Below, piece by piece: positions 25,789-35,186 of a DNA stretch of 64,000 bases. The stretch lies in the NCBI GenBank assembly GCA_018240425.1, contig JAFEFU010000064.1, forward strand, positions 1 through 64,000, written 5' to 3'. The stretch's first letter is position 1. Each line of letters begins with the position of its first letter. Origin of the DNA: Pseudomonadota bacterium. Lineage in GTDB: Bacteria; Pseudomonadota; Alphaproteobacteria; Rhodobacterales; Rhodobacteraceae. Made by a program: the position numbers and the translations under genes. The notes below the pieces were generated by a model. That model did no database searches. It had not been told where the DNA came from and saw only the letters and a program-made list of their open reading frames with translations.

Positions 25789-26247
25789 ATGTCCACCATC
25801 GCCGCCTGGCCCGCCCGGGCCGAGAGCTGGCTCGACGACCGCGGAAAAGGCGCCTGGATCGCCGCCATGATCCTCGGTTTCATCTTCTTCTGGCCCGTGG
25901 GCCTTGCCCTGCTGGCCTACATGATCTGGAGCAAACGCATGTTTTCCAAGGGCACCTGCGGCTTCGGCCACCGGATGGGGTCGCATCCCTTCCGCACCCA
26001 CGGCCAGCGCTTCCGCTCGTCCGGCAACAGCGCCTTCGACGCCTACAAGGCCGACACGCTGGACAGGTTGCAGCGTGAACAGGACGAGTTCGAGGCCTTC
26101 CTCGAACGTCTGCGCGCCTCGAAGGACAAGTCCGAGTTTGACCAGTACATGGAGGAACGCGCCCGCGCCGCCCGCGCCGAGGCCGAGGCCCGCGACCAGG
26201 GCGGCCCCGCGCCCGATGCCTCGGGGTCCGGCAGCGGCCGCGCCTGA
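25789..26247 (+). CDS. DUF2852 membrane protein
   Basis: A 152-residue protein with one strong transmembrane segment (residues ~24-45, GAWIAAMILGFIFFWPVGLALLA split over the span) followed by a basic region and a Phe/Arg-rich stretch, SSGNSAFDAYKADTL. A long charged, probably coiled-coil tail (residues ~85-135) and a Gly/Ser end complete it. This is the usual build of DUF2852 proteins, which have no assigned function. The ribosome site GGAAACGGAGG is strong. Two matching palindromes flank its promoter, so it is probably tightly regulated. Confidence 0.85.
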   Translation: MSTIAAWPARAESWLDDRGKGAWIAAMILGFIFFWPVGLALLAYMIWSKRMFSKGTCGFGHRMGSHPFRTHGQRFRSSGNSAFDAYKADTLDRLQREQDEFEAFLERLRASKDKSEFDQYMEERARAARAEAEARDQGGPAPDASGSGSGRA

Positions 26248-26404
26248 CGCCATCCCGAACCACAGACAGCCGCCGCGGCGCGTCAACAGTCGCGCCGCGG
26301 CGGGGCTACCTTAAAGGATAAGGCGCCGCGCCCACGGAATGGCTTGGCGAGCGCGCGCGGCCTTGATAACCTCGCCCTCATCGAAGCTGCCATACTCCTG
26401 TGCC

Positions 26405-27247
26405 ATGCGCCACACGCTGCCCCTTGCGCCGCAATTCTATGTCACGGCCCCGCAGCCCTGCCCCTATCTCGAGGGGCGGTCCGAACGGAAATTGTTCACG
26501 GCCCTCCCCGGCGAAAATGCGGTCAGGCTGAATGACGCGCTGTCCAAGCAGGGGTTCCGGCGCTCGCAGAACGTCCTCTACCGCCCCTCCTGCGCCGAAT
26601 GCACCGCCTGCCTGTCGGCGCGCATCCGCGTCGCGGACTTCCGACCCAGCCGCAGCCAGAAGCGTGTCCTGCGCCGCAACGCCGACCTGCGGCGCGAGGC
26701 GACCAGCCCCTGGGCGACCGAAGACCAGTATGCGCTGTTCCGCCGCTATCTCGACCAGCGCCATTCCGACGGCGGCATGGCCGACATGGACATCTTCGAG
26801 TTTGCCGCGATGATCGAGGAGACGCCGGTGAAAAGCCGGGTCATCGAATATTCCGCCGCCCCCGCCGATGACGAGGGGCGCCGCGTGCTGGCCGGGGTCT
26901 GCCTGACCGACGTTCTCGATGACGGGGTCAGCATGGTCTACAGCTTTTACGAGCCCGAGCGGGAGCGTGACAGCCTTGGCACCTACATCATCCTCGACCA
27001 TGTCGAGATCGCGCGCGAGGCCGGCCTGCCCTATGTCTATCTGGGCTACTGGGTGCCCGGCAGCCGCAAGATGGGCTACAAGGCCGGCTTCAGCGCCGTC
27101 GAGATCTACAAGCACGGCCGCTGGCAGGACCTGGGCGACCCCGCCGCCCACACCGCCGAGACGCACCCGCTGTCGGTCGATCCGATCGCCGAGCAGGTGG
27201 CCCGCATCTCGCTGCCCGAAGCCCGCCCGGTGCGCCCGAAGCCGTGA
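26405..27247 (+). CDS. bpt: Leucyl/arginyl-protein transferase Bpt (N-degron pathway)
   Basis: A 280-residue aminoacyl-tRNA-protein transferase of the bacterial Bpt/ATE family. It adds Leu to N-terminal Asp or Glu so that ClpS/ClpAP can degrade the protein. The N-terminal Cys/Pro segment [37 protein letters not shown] (family Cys pairs), [18 protein letters not shown] and [19 protein letters not shown] are characteristic. ATG 26405 starts the conserved part. Its TGA overlaps the GTG of the next gene. Confidence 0.92.
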   Translation: MRHTLPLAPQFYVTAPQPCPYLEGRSERKLFTALPGENAVRLNDALSKQGFRRSQNVLYRPSCAECTACLSARIRVADFRPSRSQKRVLRRNADLRREATSPWATEDQYALFRRYLDQRHSDGGMADMDIFEFAAMIEETPVKSRVIEYSAAPADDEGRRVLAGVCLTDVLDDGVSMVYSFYEPERERDSLGTYIILDHVEIAREAGLPYVYLGYWVPGSRKMGYKAGFSAVEIYKHGRWQDLGDPAAHTAETHPLSVDPIAEQVARISLPEARPVRPKP

Positions 27248-27660
27248 CCGGTAGGCAGCAGCGGCTGGCATTCGTCAGCCTTCTGGTGCCCGACTACGAT
27301 CTTGCGCTTGCCTTCTATGTCGGAAAGCTCGGGTTCGATCTGATCGACGATCTGCCGCAGGGCGGGGGCAAGCGGTGGGTTACCGTCCGGCCGCCGAGCG
27401 CGGGACAAGGTTGCGCCCTGCTTCTGGCCAGGGCCGCATCAGAGGCACAGGCCGCCGCCATCGGCAACCAGAGCGGCGGCCGGGTGTTTCTGTTTCTTGA
27501 GACGGACGATTTCACCCGCGACCACGCGGCCATGAAGGCGGTCGGGGTGCGCTTCGAGGAGGCGCCCCGACATGAGGCCTATGGCACGGTTGCCGTCTGG
27601 CGCGATCCGTGGGGCAACCGCTGGGATCTGGTTCAGTTCCGTTCCGCTGCGGCGCCGTGA
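27244..27660 (+). CDS. VOC (glyoxalase/bleomycin-resistance fold) protein
   Basis: A 138-residue single-domain VOC protein: [20 protein letters not shown] at the start, [20 protein letters not shown] in the middle and [17 protein letters not shown] at the end give the paired beta-alpha-beta-beta-beta modules. It starts at a GTG overlapping the bpt stop, so it is translationally coupled to bpt. The substrate is not predictable from the sequence. Confidence 0.82.
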   Translation: MTGRQQRLAFVSLLVPDYDLALAFYVGKLGFDLIDDLPQGGGKRWVTVRPPSAGQGCALLLARAASEAQAAAIGNQSGGRVFLFLETDDFTRDHAAMKAVGVRFEEAPRHEAYGTVAVWRDPWGNRWDLVQFRSAAAP

Positions 27661-27679
27661 CCCGCGCGATCCGCCGCGA

Positions 27680-28042
27680 TCACTCCACCGCGATTTCCGG
27701 CCCGGCGATGTGGACCGCCAGGAGGCAGCCGTGGGGTGTGTAGGAATGATGCTCGGACCCGTCCCGGTAAAAGACCAGATCGCCCGCCCTCAGCACCGTG
27801 CCGTCGCTTTCGTGCAGCTCGCCCTCGAGGATCAGGAACTGCTCGTGGCCGTTGTGGCGGTGGCCGCGCGTGGTCATGCCCGCCGGCATCCGGTAGACGT
27901 GGAAGCCCTGCCCCAGCGGCAGGCCGTCGTCCAGTTGCAGTACGCCGTCGCCAAGCGCGGTCCCGTCGGGATAGACGAAGGGGCGGAACGCGCCCTCGCG
28001 GATGTTGACGACCTGCCGGTCATTCCTGCCGATGGCTTTCAT
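27680..28042 (-). CDS. Single-domain cupin protein
   Basis: A 120-residue cupin. The metal-binding motif 1 is GHRHNGHEQFLILEGEL (two His and a Glu) and motif 2 is GDLVFYRDGSEHHSYTP (His). These small cupins often act on sugars, auxiliary cofactors or as sensors; the role here is unknown. ATG 28042 has AGGGAGG upstream. Its promoter contains a perfect operator-like dyad at 28073-28086. The gene is convergent with the VOC gene and divergent from the ilv leader. Confidence 0.82.
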   Translation of the reverse strand: MKAIGRNDRQVVNIREGAFRPFVYPDGTALGDGVLQLDDGLPLGQGFHVYRMPAGMTTRGHRHNGHEQFLILEGELHESDGTVLRAGDLVFYRDGSEHHSYTPHGCLLAVHIAGPEIAVE

Positions 28043-28072
28043 GCGCGCCTCCCTGTTGCCGGCCGATCATAT

Positions 28073-28086
28073 TGACTGGAAAGTCA
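28073..28086. promoter_or_regulatory. TetR-like operator dyad in the cupin promoter
   Basis: TGACT-GGAA-AGTCA (5-4-5) lies just upstream of a leftward TATGAT -10-like hexamer (28067-28072) of the cupin gene. The dyad would fill the -35/-10 spacer, a classical place for repression. No regulator gene is adjacent. Confidence 0.4.
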
Positions 28087-28230
28087 GAATGCCAGCGCAA
28101 TGTGCCCCGGGCAGCGTCCGCCGCCGCGAAGGCGCAGGCAACTTGTCTTTTCTGTCGCCGATGCCGCCCATGTTGAAAGAAAAATAGCAAAATGACGCAC
28201 CCAGCGTCACTTTCTTCGCGATTTTGCCGG

Positions 28231-28259
28231 TTGACGCCCCCGCCGCCCCCGCCTAATGT
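28231..28259 (+). promoter_or_regulatory. Promoter of the ilvIH attenuator leader
   Basis: TTGACG (28231-28236) and TAATGT (28254-28259) are spaced by exactly 17 bases. The predicted start near 28266 would give a leader RNA of ~155 bases before ilvI. Confidence 0.65.
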
Positions 28260-28287
28260 CCGCCGCACAGCAGCAATGGGAACAGCC

Positions 28288-28335
28288 ATGAGGGCGATCC
28301 TTGTACTTGGGGGGCAAAGGCGCATGGGCCGGTGA
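28288..28335 (+). CDS. ilv leader peptide (MRAILVLGGQRRMGR)
   Basis: A 15-codon open frame in the 5' leader of ilvIH, with consecutive Ile-Leu-Val-Leu codons (28297-28308: ATC CTT GTA CTT). CTT and GTA are unusual choices in such GC-rich DNA and would increase sensitivity to charged tRNA levels. GGGA lies six bases upstream of the ATG. The frame ends 25 bases before the terminator hairpin, the geometry expected of a translation-coupled attenuator for branched-chain amino acids. Confidence 0.75.
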   Translation: MRAILVLGGQRRMGR

Positions 28336-28363
28336 CGGCAGACCATGATGGTTCCCATGCGCC
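28319..28363 (+). promoter_or_regulatory. Predicted antiterminator hairpin of the ilv leader
   Basis: GGCGCATGGG (28319-28328) is fully complementary to CCCATGCGCC (28354-28363). The 3' arm takes the first three bases of the terminator stem (28361-28363), so the two hairpins compete. A ribosome that completes the leader peptide would cover 28319-28335 and favour the terminator; one stalled at the ILVL codons would leave it free. ATGGGAAC at 28276-28283 can also pair with 28351-28358. Confidence 0.65.
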
Positions 28364-28387
28364 CCCGATGACCCTCGGGGGCTTTTT
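28361..28387 (+). terminator. Attenuator terminator upstream of ilvI
   Basis: A perfect 8-bp stem GCCCCCGA/TCGGGGGC (28361-28368 with 28375-28382), a 6-base loop and TTTTT directly after it form a canonical intrinsic terminator 33 bases before the ilvI start. No gene ends here, so its role must be attenuation. Confidence 0.85.
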
Positions 28388-28420
28388 GTTGGCCGGAAGG
28401 CCAAGCGGATGGAGATGAGA

Positions 28421-30175
28421 ATGTCGCGGCAGATGACCGGTGCGAAGATGGTGGTTCAGGCCCTGAAGGATCAGGGCGTCGACGTGATCTTCGGTTATCC
28501 CGGGGGCGCCGTCCTGCCGATCTATGACGAGATCTTCCAGCAAAACGACATCCGCCACATCCTCGTGCGCCACGAACAGGGTGCGGTCCACATGGCCGAG
28601 GGCTATGCCCGCTCGACCGGCAAGCCGGGAGTGGTCCTCGTCACCTCGGGGCCGGGTGCGACCAATGCCGTCACCGGGCTGACCGACGCGCTGATGGATT
28701 CGATCCCGCTGGTCGTCCTGGCCGGACAGGTCCCGACCTTCATGATCGGCACCGACGGCTTCCAGGAGGCCGACACCGTCGGCATCACCCGCCCCTGCAC
28801 CAAGCACAACTGGCTGGTCAAGGACACCGACCGGCTGGCCGAGACCCTGCACCAGGCCTTCCATGTCGCCACCCGTGGCCGCCCCGGCCCGGTGCTGATC
28901 GACATTCCCAAGGACGTGCAGTTCGCCACCGGCGCCTACACCGGCCCGCGCGAGGCGGGCGTCAGCCACTACCAGCCGCGGGTGAAGGGCGATACGGCGG
29001 CGATCACCGCGCTGGTCGAGATGATGGAAAAGGCCGAGCGGCCGCTTTTCTACACCGGGGGCGGAGTCATCAACTCGGGCCCGGCCGCCAGCCAGCTTCT
29101 GCGCGAACTTGCGGACGCGACCGGCATCCCCGTCACCTCGACGCTGATGGGGCTTGGTGCCTATCCGGCCTCGGGCAAGGGCTGGATCGGGATGCTGGGG
29201 ATGCACGGGCTCTACGAGGCCAACCTCGCCATGCACGACTGCGACCTGATGGTGAACATCGGCGCCCGCTTCGATGACCGCATCACCGGCCGCATCGCCG
29301 ATTTCTCGCCCCACTCGAAGAAGGTCCACATCGACATCGACCCCTCGTCGATCAACAAGGTCATCCATGTCGATATCGGCATCGTCGGCGACGTGGCGCA
29401 TGTCCTGGAGGATCTGGTCAACATCTGGAAGGCGCGCGGCCGCAAGGTCAACAAGGAGGGCCTGACCCGCTGGTGGGGCAAGATCGACGGCTGGCGGGCG
29501 CGGAAATGCCTGACCTACCGCCAGTCGGACAAGGTCATCAAGCCGCAGTATGCGCTGGAACGGCTCGAAGCCCTGACCCGCGGGCGCGACCGCTACATCA
29601 CCACCGAGGTCGGACAGCACCAGATGTGGGCGGCGCAGTTCCTGCGTTTCGACGAGCCGAACCGCTGGATGACCTCCGGCGGCCTGGGCACGATGGGCTA
29701 TGGCCTGCCGGCCTCGATCGGGGTGCAGGTCGCCCACCCCGACGCGCTGGTCATCAACGTCGCGGGCGAAGCCTCGTGGCTGATGAACATGCAGGAGATG
29801 GGCACGGCCATGCAGTTCCGCGCGCCCGTGAAGCAGTTCATCCTGAACAACGAACGCATGGGCATGGTGCGCCAGTGGCAGCAGCTTCTGCATGGCGAGC
29901 GCTATTCGCACAGCTGGTCGGAAAGCCTGCCCGACTTCGTGAAGCTGGCCGAGGCCTTCGGCTGCAAGGGCATCCGCTGTTCGGACCCGGCGAAGCTCGA
30001 TGCGGCGATCGAGGAGATGCTGGCCCATGACGGGCCGGTGATCTTCGACTGCCTGGTCGAGAAGCACGAGAACTGCTTCCCGATGATCCCCTCGGGCAAG
30101 CCCCACAACGAGATGCTGCTGGGCGACGCCGACACCGAGGGCGCGATCGGGGCCAAGGGCGCGGTCCTGGTCTGA
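28421..30175 (+). CDS. ilvI: Acetolactate synthase, large (catalytic) subunit
   Basis: The thiamine diphosphate enzyme that begins valine, leucine and isoleucine synthesis, 584 residues. GYPGGAVLPIYDEIF, RHEQGAVHMAEGYARSTG (activating Glu), GPGATNAVTG, the FAD-region GMHG and GARFDDR, and MGMVRQWQQLLHGERYSHS are all typical. The diphosphate-binding motif reads AGEASWLMNMQE, with Glu where most family members have Asp. ATG 28421 is chosen because GGAG lies six bases upstream; ATGs at 28409 and 28415 are in frame. Expression should be set by the upstream attenuator. It forms a complex with IlvH, encoded 69 bases downstream. Confidence 0.95.
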   Translation: MSRQMTGAKMVVQALKDQGVDVIFGYPGGAVLPIYDEIFQQNDIRHILVRHEQGAVHMAEGYARSTGKPGVVLVTSGPGATNAVTGLTDALMDSIPLVVLAGQVPTFMIGTDGFQEADTVGITRPCTKHNWLVKDTDRLAETLHQAFHVATRGRPGPVLIDIPKDVQFATGAYTGPREAGVSHYQPRVKGDTAAITALVEMMEKAERPLFYTGGGVINSGPAASQLLRELADATGIPVTSTLMGLGAYPASGKGWIGMLGMHGLYEANLAMHDCDLMVNIGARFDDRITGRIADFSPHSKKVHIDIDPSSINKVIHVDIGIVGDVAHVLEDLVNIWKARGRKVNKEGLTRWWGKIDGWRARKCLTYRQSDKVIKPQYALERLEALTRGRDRYITTEVGQHQMWAAQFLRFDEPNRWMTSGGLGTMGYGLPASIGVQVAHPDALVINVAGEASWLMNMQEMGTAMQFRAPVKQFILNNERMGMVRQWQQLLHGERYSHSWSESLPDFVKLAEAFGCKGIRCSDPAKLDAAIEEMLAHDGPVIFDCLVEKHENCFPMIPSGKPHNEMLLGDADTEGAIGAKGAVLV

Positions 30176-30183
30176 GGCGGAGG

Positions 30184-30237
30184 CCGGGGTTTTCCACCCC
30201 CGGACCCCCGGAGGATATTTGAGCCACAATGAAAGAG
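30184..30237 (+). repeat. Intergenic repeat, copy 1 (GC hairpin plus conserved tail)
   Basis: Between ilvI and ilvH, CCGGGG (30184-30189) can pair with CCCCGG (30198-30203). A 25-base tail at 30213-30237 (beginning GGATATTTGA and ending AATGAAAGAG) follows. The tail matches 24 of 25 bases with copy 2 at 53595-53619 on the other strand. Here the purine-rich end forms the ribosome-binding region of ilvH. Confidence 0.7.
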
Positions 30238-30244
30238 AAAGAAG

Positions 30245-30805
30245 ATGTCGGCACTGAACATCAAGAAGGGCTCGACCAGCCATTCCGCCTATGACCTGCG
30301 CGACCCGAACGCCCAGGTGATCGAAAGCCACACGCTGGCGGTCCTGGTCGACAACGAGGCGGGGGTGCTGGCCCGGGTGATCGGCCTCTTCTCGGGGCGC
30401 GGCTACAACATCGACAGCCTGACCGTGGCCGAGGTCGACCACAAGGGCCACCGCTCGCGGATCACGGTGGTGACGCGCGGCACCCCGGCGGTGATCGAGC
30501 AGATCAAGGCCCAGCTTGGCCGACTGGTGCCGGTCCACGACGTGCACGACCTGACGGTCGAGGGGCCTTCGGTCGAGCGCGAGCTGGCGCTGTTCAAGGT
30601 GGCGGGGACCGGCGAGCGGCGGATCGAGTCGCTGCGGCTGGCCGAGATCTTCCGGGCGAGCGTGGTGGATTCGACGCTGGAGAGCTTCGTGTTCGAACTG
30701 ACCGGCACGCCCGACAAGATCGACGCCTTCGCCGACCTGATGCGGCCGCTCGGCCTTGCCGACGTGGCGCGGACCGGGGTTGCGGCCCTGTCACGCGGCG
30801 CCTGA
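30245..30805 (+). CDS. ilvH: Acetolactate synthase, small (regulatory) subunit
   Basis: The valine-sensing regulatory partner of IlvI, 186 residues. The N-terminal ACT domain (residues ~24-100) carries LAVLVDNEAGVLARVIGLFSGRGYNIDSL split across the loop that binds valine, and the C-terminal domain has ERELALFKVAG and VDSTLESFVFELTG. It has an unusually long N-terminal extension of ~20 residues before the ACT domain, typical of alphaproteobacterial forms. The ribosome site is the purine-rich end of the repeat element just upstream. Confidence 0.95.
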   Translation: MSALNIKKGSTSHSAYDLRDPNAQVIESHTLAVLVDNEAGVLARVIGLFSGRGYNIDSLTVAEVDHKGHRSRITVVTRGTPAVIEQIKAQLGRLVPVHDVHDLTVEGPSVERELALFKVAGTGERRIESLRLAEIFRASVVDSTLESFVFELTGTPDKIDAFADLMRPLGLADVARTGVAALSRGA

Positions 30806-30844
30806 GTGCGACGGTCGGGCCGCCCGTCAGGGCGCCCGTTCCGG

Positions 30845-31081
30845 TCAGTTGGGCAGGAGACCGTTCTCGCGGGCGGCCTGAAGCTCGTCCGCGTCGACCT
30901 GGCCGTTGCCGTCCACGTCGATCTTCTTGAACAGTTCGGGCGTCATGTTCGGATAGGCCGCCTTCAGTTCCTCGATCGAGTAGGTTCCGTTGCCGTCGGT
31001 GTCGCTGACCGTGGTCTGGGCCTGAGCGGCAAAGCCCGCCAGGCCGAAGGTCAGGACAAGGGCGATAAGCGACGTCTTCAT
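30845..31081 (-). CDS. Small secreted EF-hand protein
   Basis: A 78-residue precursor with a signal peptide (MKTSLIALVLTFGLAGFAAQA) and two calcium-binding loops, DTDGNGTYSIEE and DVDGNGQVDADE, each with the canonical Asp/Asn/Gly/Glu spacing. It is probably a periplasmic calcium-binding or buffering peptide. ATG 31081 has GGAG upstream. It lies between ilvH (convergent) and nrdJ (same strand, upstream) and is separated from nrdJ by that gene's terminator, so it has its own promoter. Confidence 0.85.
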   Translation of the reverse strand: MKTSLIALVLTFGLAGFAAQAQTTVSDTDGNGTYSIEELKAAYPNMTPELFKKIDVDGNGQVDADELQAARENGLLPN

Positions 31082-31236
31082 TCAGTTCTCCATCCTGGCA
31101 CATGTCCCCTGGTCCTTCGCGGGGGGCGGCGGCCTTGCCCTCAATCTGGGGGCCGGGCGCGGGCCGCGCAAGGGGGGTGCGTCGGGGGGAAAATGGCGGG
31201 ATCCTTCCCCGTTAGGCAATAACCGCCGGAAATCCA

Positions 31237-31265
31237 CAAAGAAAGGGGGCGGGTTGCCCCGCCCC
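31237..31265 (-). terminator. Intrinsic terminator of nrdJ
   Basis: Read leftward, GGGGCGGG-GCAA-CCCGCCCC (31246-31265) is an eight-base perfect stem with a tetraloop, followed by CTTTCTTTG. It lies ~100 bases after the nrdJ stop and ~160 bases before the EF-hand gene. Confidence 0.7.
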
Positions 31266-31361
31266 TGTCAGTTTCGCCGTTCAGGCTCGGTTTATACCGC
31301 TCGGTGTTCTTGCCTGCGGCCTGAACGTCGTCGGGGGCGAGCGCACCCGCCCCGGATCTCC

Positions 31362-34300
31362 TCAGCTGCACCCGCTCGTGCCCCCGCAGGTGTTGCACTT
31401 CATGCAGGTGCCGTTCCTGACCAGCGTGTAGTTGCCGCATTCGCCGCAGGGGTCGCCTTCGTAGCCCTGCATCCTGGCCTTGGCGCGGGCGTCCATCGCC
31501 ACGGTCCCGGAGGCGAGCGCGGTCGCCCCCGCGGTTCCGCCGCCCAGCATCGTCTCGGGCACCAGCCGGTTCAGCACCGCCAGCGGATCGCCGGCCAGCG
31601 CGGTCGCGCCGATGCCGCCCTGAAGCACCACCAGATCCTGCGGCAGGCGCTTTCTCAGATAGCCCGTCGACGATATTTGCTTGAGCACTTCCAAGGACTT
31701 GGAGGCCGCCCTTTCACTGACTTCCGCCAGGTTCGACTGGCCCTCGTCCTGCCCGCCGCCGAGGTCGTCGAAGGACGCGCCTTGCGGTTTCACATGGGCA
31801 AGATCGGTCCGGTCGAGGTAGCTGACTGCCAGTTCGCGGAAGATATAGTCGAGGATCGAGGTCGCGTTCTTGATCGAGTCGTTGCCCTGCACCATCCCGG
31901 CAGGCTCGAACCTGGTGAAGGTGAAGGCGTCGACGAACTCCTCGAGCGGCACGCCGTATTGCAGGCCGACCGACACGGCGATGGCGAAGTTGTTCATCAT
32001 CGCCCGGAAGCCCGCGCCTTCCTTGTGCATGTCGATGAATATCTCGCCGAGCTTGCCGTCGCCATATTCGCCGGTCCGAAGATAGACCTTGTGGCCGCCG
32101 ACGATCGCCTTCTGGGTGTAGCCCTTGCGCCGTTCGGGCAGCTTTTCGCGGTGGTTGCGGACGATTTCCTTGACGATCACCTTCTCGACGATCTTTTCGG
32201 CGAGGACCGCCGCCTTTTCCTGGGCCGAGCCGTTCAGCAGGATCTCCTCGGCCTCCTCGTCATCCTCGACCAGCGCCGCGGCCAGGGGCTGCGACAGTTT
32301 CGAGCCGTCGCGGTAGAGCGCGTTGGCCTTGATCCCCAGCGAGTGCGACAGTTCGTAGGCCGCCAGCGTCTCCTCGATCGTGGCGTTGTTCGGCATGTTG
32401 ATGGTCTTGGAGATCGCGCCCGAGATGAAGCTTTGCGCCGCCGCCATCATGGTGATGTGGCTGTCGACCGACAGGAACCGCTTGCCGGTCTTGCCGCAGG
32501 CATTGGCGCAGTCGAAGACCGGCAGGTGTTCGGCCTTCAGGTGCGGCGCGCCCTCGAGCGTCATGGTCCCGCAGACATGGTCGTTCGCCGCATCGACCTG
32601 CGCCCTGGTGAAGCCCAGGTGCTTCAGCATGTCGAAGGTCGGATCGGCCAGCCGTTCGGCCGGGATGCCAAGCGTGCCGGTGCAGAACTCCTCGCCCAGG
32701 GTCCACTGGTTGAAGACAAAGCGGATGTCGAAGGCGGTGGGCAGGGCAGCTTCGATCTTCTCGATCTCGCGCGGGCCGAAACCGTGGCCGATCAGCGCCG
32801 TATGGTTGATGCCGGGGCAATTGCCCAGGGATGCGTGGCCGACGGCATGGGCGACGATCTCCTCGATCTCGGCGGAACCGTAGCCCAGGGTTTCAAGGGC
32901 GGCGGGAACCGAGCGGTTGATGATCTTGAAGTAGCCGCCGCCGGCGAGCTTCTTGAACTTGACCAGCGCGAAGTCCGGCTCGATCCCGGTGGTGTCGCAG
33001 TCCATGACAAGGCCGATGGTCCCCGTGGGCGCGATCACCGTGGCCTGGGCGTTGCGGAACCCGTGCTTCTGGCCCAGCTCCAGCGCCTCGTCCCAGGCGG
33101 ATTTTGCAAGTGCGCCAAGTCCTTCGACCGGGATATTCGCGTGGTCGAGCGGCACCGGGGCGACGTTCACCTCTTCGTATCCCGCCGTCTTGCCACAGGC
33201 GGCGCTGCGGTGGTTGCGGATGACGCGCAGCATGTGCTTCGCGTTCTTCTGGTATTTGGGAAAGGCCCCCAGTTCGCCCGCCATCTCGGCCGAGGTCGCG
33301 TAGGAAACCCCGGTCATGACCGCGGTCAGCGCGCCGCACAGCGCCCGGCCCTCGGGGCTGTCGTAGCCAAGCCCCATCGTCATCAAGAGGCCGCCGATAT
33401 TGGCATAGCCGAGGCCGAGGGTGCGGAAATCGTAGGACCGCTGGGCGATCTCCCGGCTGGGGAACTGCGCCATCAGCACCGAGATTTCCAGCGTCACCGT
33501 CCACAGCCGGGTGGCGTGCACATAAGCTTCGGCGTCGAAGTGGTTGTTCTTGTGGAAAGTAAGCAGATTCATCGACGCCAGGTTGCAGGCCGTGTCGTCA
33601 AGGAACATGTACTCCGAACAGGGGTTCGATCCGCGGATCGCCCCGTCTTCCGGGCAGGTGTGCCAGGCGTTCACCGTGTCGTGGAACTGGATGCCGGGGT
33701 CGGCGCAGGCCCAGGCGGCATGGCCCACCTGCTCCCACAGGTCGCGCGCCTTCACCGTCTTGGCCACCCGCCCATCGGTGCGGCGCACCAGCTCCCAGTC
33801 GGCATCGTCCTTCACCGCCTTCAGGAAGGCGTCGGTCACGCGCACCGAGTTGTTGGAATTCTGGCCCGAGACGCTGGCGTAGGCATCGGAATCCCAGTCG
33901 GTGTCGTAGGTCGGGAACTCGATCGAGGCATAGCCCTGCCAGGCATAGTCCAGCACCCGCTTGACGTAGGTGTCGGGGATCGCGACACGCTTGGCGCCGC
34001 GGATCGCGGCCTTGAGGCCGGGGTTCTTCGCCGGATCGACGGCATCCTCGCTCGACCCGTCCCAGGCGCGGATCGCCGCGAAGATCTCGTTCAGCTGGCG
34101 CTCGTGCATCTTCGAGCCGGCGACGAGGCTCGCGACCTTCTGTTCCTCGATGACCTTCCAGTTGATGAACTGCTCGATGTCGGGGTGATCCATGTCGCAG
34201 ATCACCATCTTGGCGGCGCGGCGCGTGGTACCGCCCGACTTGATCGCGCCCGCCGCGCGGTCGCCGATCTTGAGGAAGCCCATCAGGCCCGACGACTTGC

Positions 34301-35045
34301 CGCCGCCCGACAGCCGTTCGCCCTCGCCCCTGAGGGACGAGAAGTTGGTGCCGGTGCCCGAGCCGTACTTGAACAGCCGCGCCTCGCGCACCCAGAGGTC
34401 CATGATGCCGCCGTCGTTCACCAGATCGTCGCTGACCGACTGGATGAAGCAGGCGTGCGGCTGCGGATGCTCATAGGCCGAATCGGATTTGGTCAGGACA
34501 CCGGTCTTGTGGTCGACGTAGAAATGGCCCTGGCTCGGCCCGTCGATGCCATAGGCCCAGTGCAGGCCGGTGTTGAACCACTGGGGCGAGTTGGGCGCCG
34601 CCATCTGTTCGGCCAGCATGAAGCGCATCTCGTCATAGTAGGCGCGCGCGTCGGCCTCGGCGGTGAAATAGCCGCCCTTCCAGCCCCAATAGGCCCAGGC
34701 GCCGGCGAGGCGGTCGAACACCTGCTTGGCCGAGGTCTCGCCGGCATAGCGGTCGGCCTGCGGCAGCCGGTCCAGCGCCGCCTCGTCGGGGACCGAGCGC
34801 CACAGGAATTCGGGCACGCCCTTTTCCTTCACGCGCTTCAGCCGCGCCGCCACGCCCGCCTTGCGGAAGTATTTCTGCGCCAGCACGTCCGAGGCGACCT
34901 GGCTCCAGCCGGCGGGGACTTCCACTGCCTCGTTGCGGAAGACGATCTTGCCGTCGGGATTGCGAATCTCGGATGTGGTCGTCGAAAAGGCGATGTCGGC
35001 GTAGGCATCGCGGCCGTCCCTGGTGAATTTCCGTTCGATCTTCAT
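31362..35045 (-). CDS. nrdJ: Class II adenosylcobalamin-dependent ribonucleotide reductase
   Basis: It reduces ribonucleotides to deoxyribonucleotides with a B12-derived thiyl radical, independent of oxygen. The 1227-residue length fits the long NrdJ form of alphaproteobacteria. Visible landmarks are [10 protein letters not shown] and [11 protein letters not shown] near the start, [33 protein letters not shown] (NPCSE finger-loop motif), [20 protein letters not shown], and the C-terminal [18 protein letters not shown], whose Cys pairs act as zinc site and redox tail. ATG 35045 is chosen, with GTG 35048 adjacent. The upstream region has a tandem pair of NrdR-like boxes but no cobalamin riboswitch that I can see. 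Confidence 0.97.
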   Translation of the reverse strand: MKIERKFTRDGRDAYADIAFSTTTSEIRNPDGKIVFRNEAVEVPAGWSQVASDVLAQKYFRKAGVAARLKRVKEKGVPEFLWRSVPDEAALDRLPQADRYAGETSAKQVFDRLAGAWAYWGWKGGYFTAEADARAYYDEMRFMLAEQMAAPNSPQWFNTGLHWAYGIDGPSQGHFYVDHKTGVLTKSDSAYEHPQPHACFIQSVSDDLVNDGGIMDLWVREARLFKYGSGTGTNFSSLRGEGERLSGGGKSSGLMGFLKIGDRAAGAIKSGGTTRRAAKMVICDMDHPDIEQFINWKVIEEQKVASLVAGSKMHERQLNEIFAAIRAWDGSSEDAVDPAKNPGLKAAIRGAKRVAIPDTYVKRVLDYAWQGYASIEFPTYDTDWDSDAYASVSGQNSNNSVRVTDAFLKAVKDDADWELVRRTDGRVAKTVKARDLWEQVGHAAWACADPGIQFHDTVNAWHTCPEDGAIRGSNPCSEYMFLDDTACNLASMNLLTFHKNNHFDAEAYVHATRLWTVTLEISVLMAQFPSREIAQRSYDFRTLGLGYANIGGLLMTMGLGYDSPEGRALCGALTAVMTGVSYATSAEMAGELGAFPKYQKNAKHMLRVIRNHRSAACGKTAGYEEVNVAPVPLDHANIPVEGLGALAKSAWDEALELGQKHGFRNAQATVIAPTGTIGLVMDCDTTGIEPDFALVKFKKLAGGGYFKIINRSVPAALETLGYGSAEIEEIVAHAVGHASLGNCPGINHTALIGHGFGPREIEKIEAALPTAFDIRFVFNQWTLGEEFCTGTLGIPAERLADPTFDMLKHLGFTRAQVDAANDHVCGTMTLEGAPHLKAEHLPVFDCANACGKTGKRFLSVDSHITMMAAAQSFISGAISKTINMPNNATIEETLAAYELSHSLGIKANALYRDGSKLSQPLAAALVEDDEEAEEILLNGSAQEKAAVLAEKIVEKVIVKEIVRNHREKLPERRKGYTQKAIVGGHKVYLRTGEYGDGKLGEIFIDMHKEGAGFRAMMNNFAIAVSVGLQYGVPLEEFVDAFTFTRFEPAGMVQGNDSIKNATSILDYIFRELAVSYLDRTDLAHVKPQGASFDDLGGGQDEGQSNLAEVSERAASKSLEVLKQISSTGYLRKRLPQDLVVLQGGIGATALAGDPLAVLNRLVPETMLGGGTAGATALASGTVAMDARAKARMQGYEGDPCGECGNYTLVRNGTCMKCNTCGGTSGCS

Positions 35046-35186
35046 CACTGCCCCCGTCCCGTTTTCTGGCGCCCGGTCCCGTCGTGAAATCCGCGGACCC
35101 TGTTTTTTCGCCTGGGCGGGGCTGACAGGGGTGGCCCGACGACTGTCGCGGACCTTTCCGGCCTGTCCTTGTCCCCTTTGGCGACC

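Noticed and set aside
31254-35087. Very long open frame antisense to nrdJ
   Set aside because: It is His/Arg/Gly/Ala-rich with no domains. It results from GC-rich third positions on the opposite strand of a real gene.
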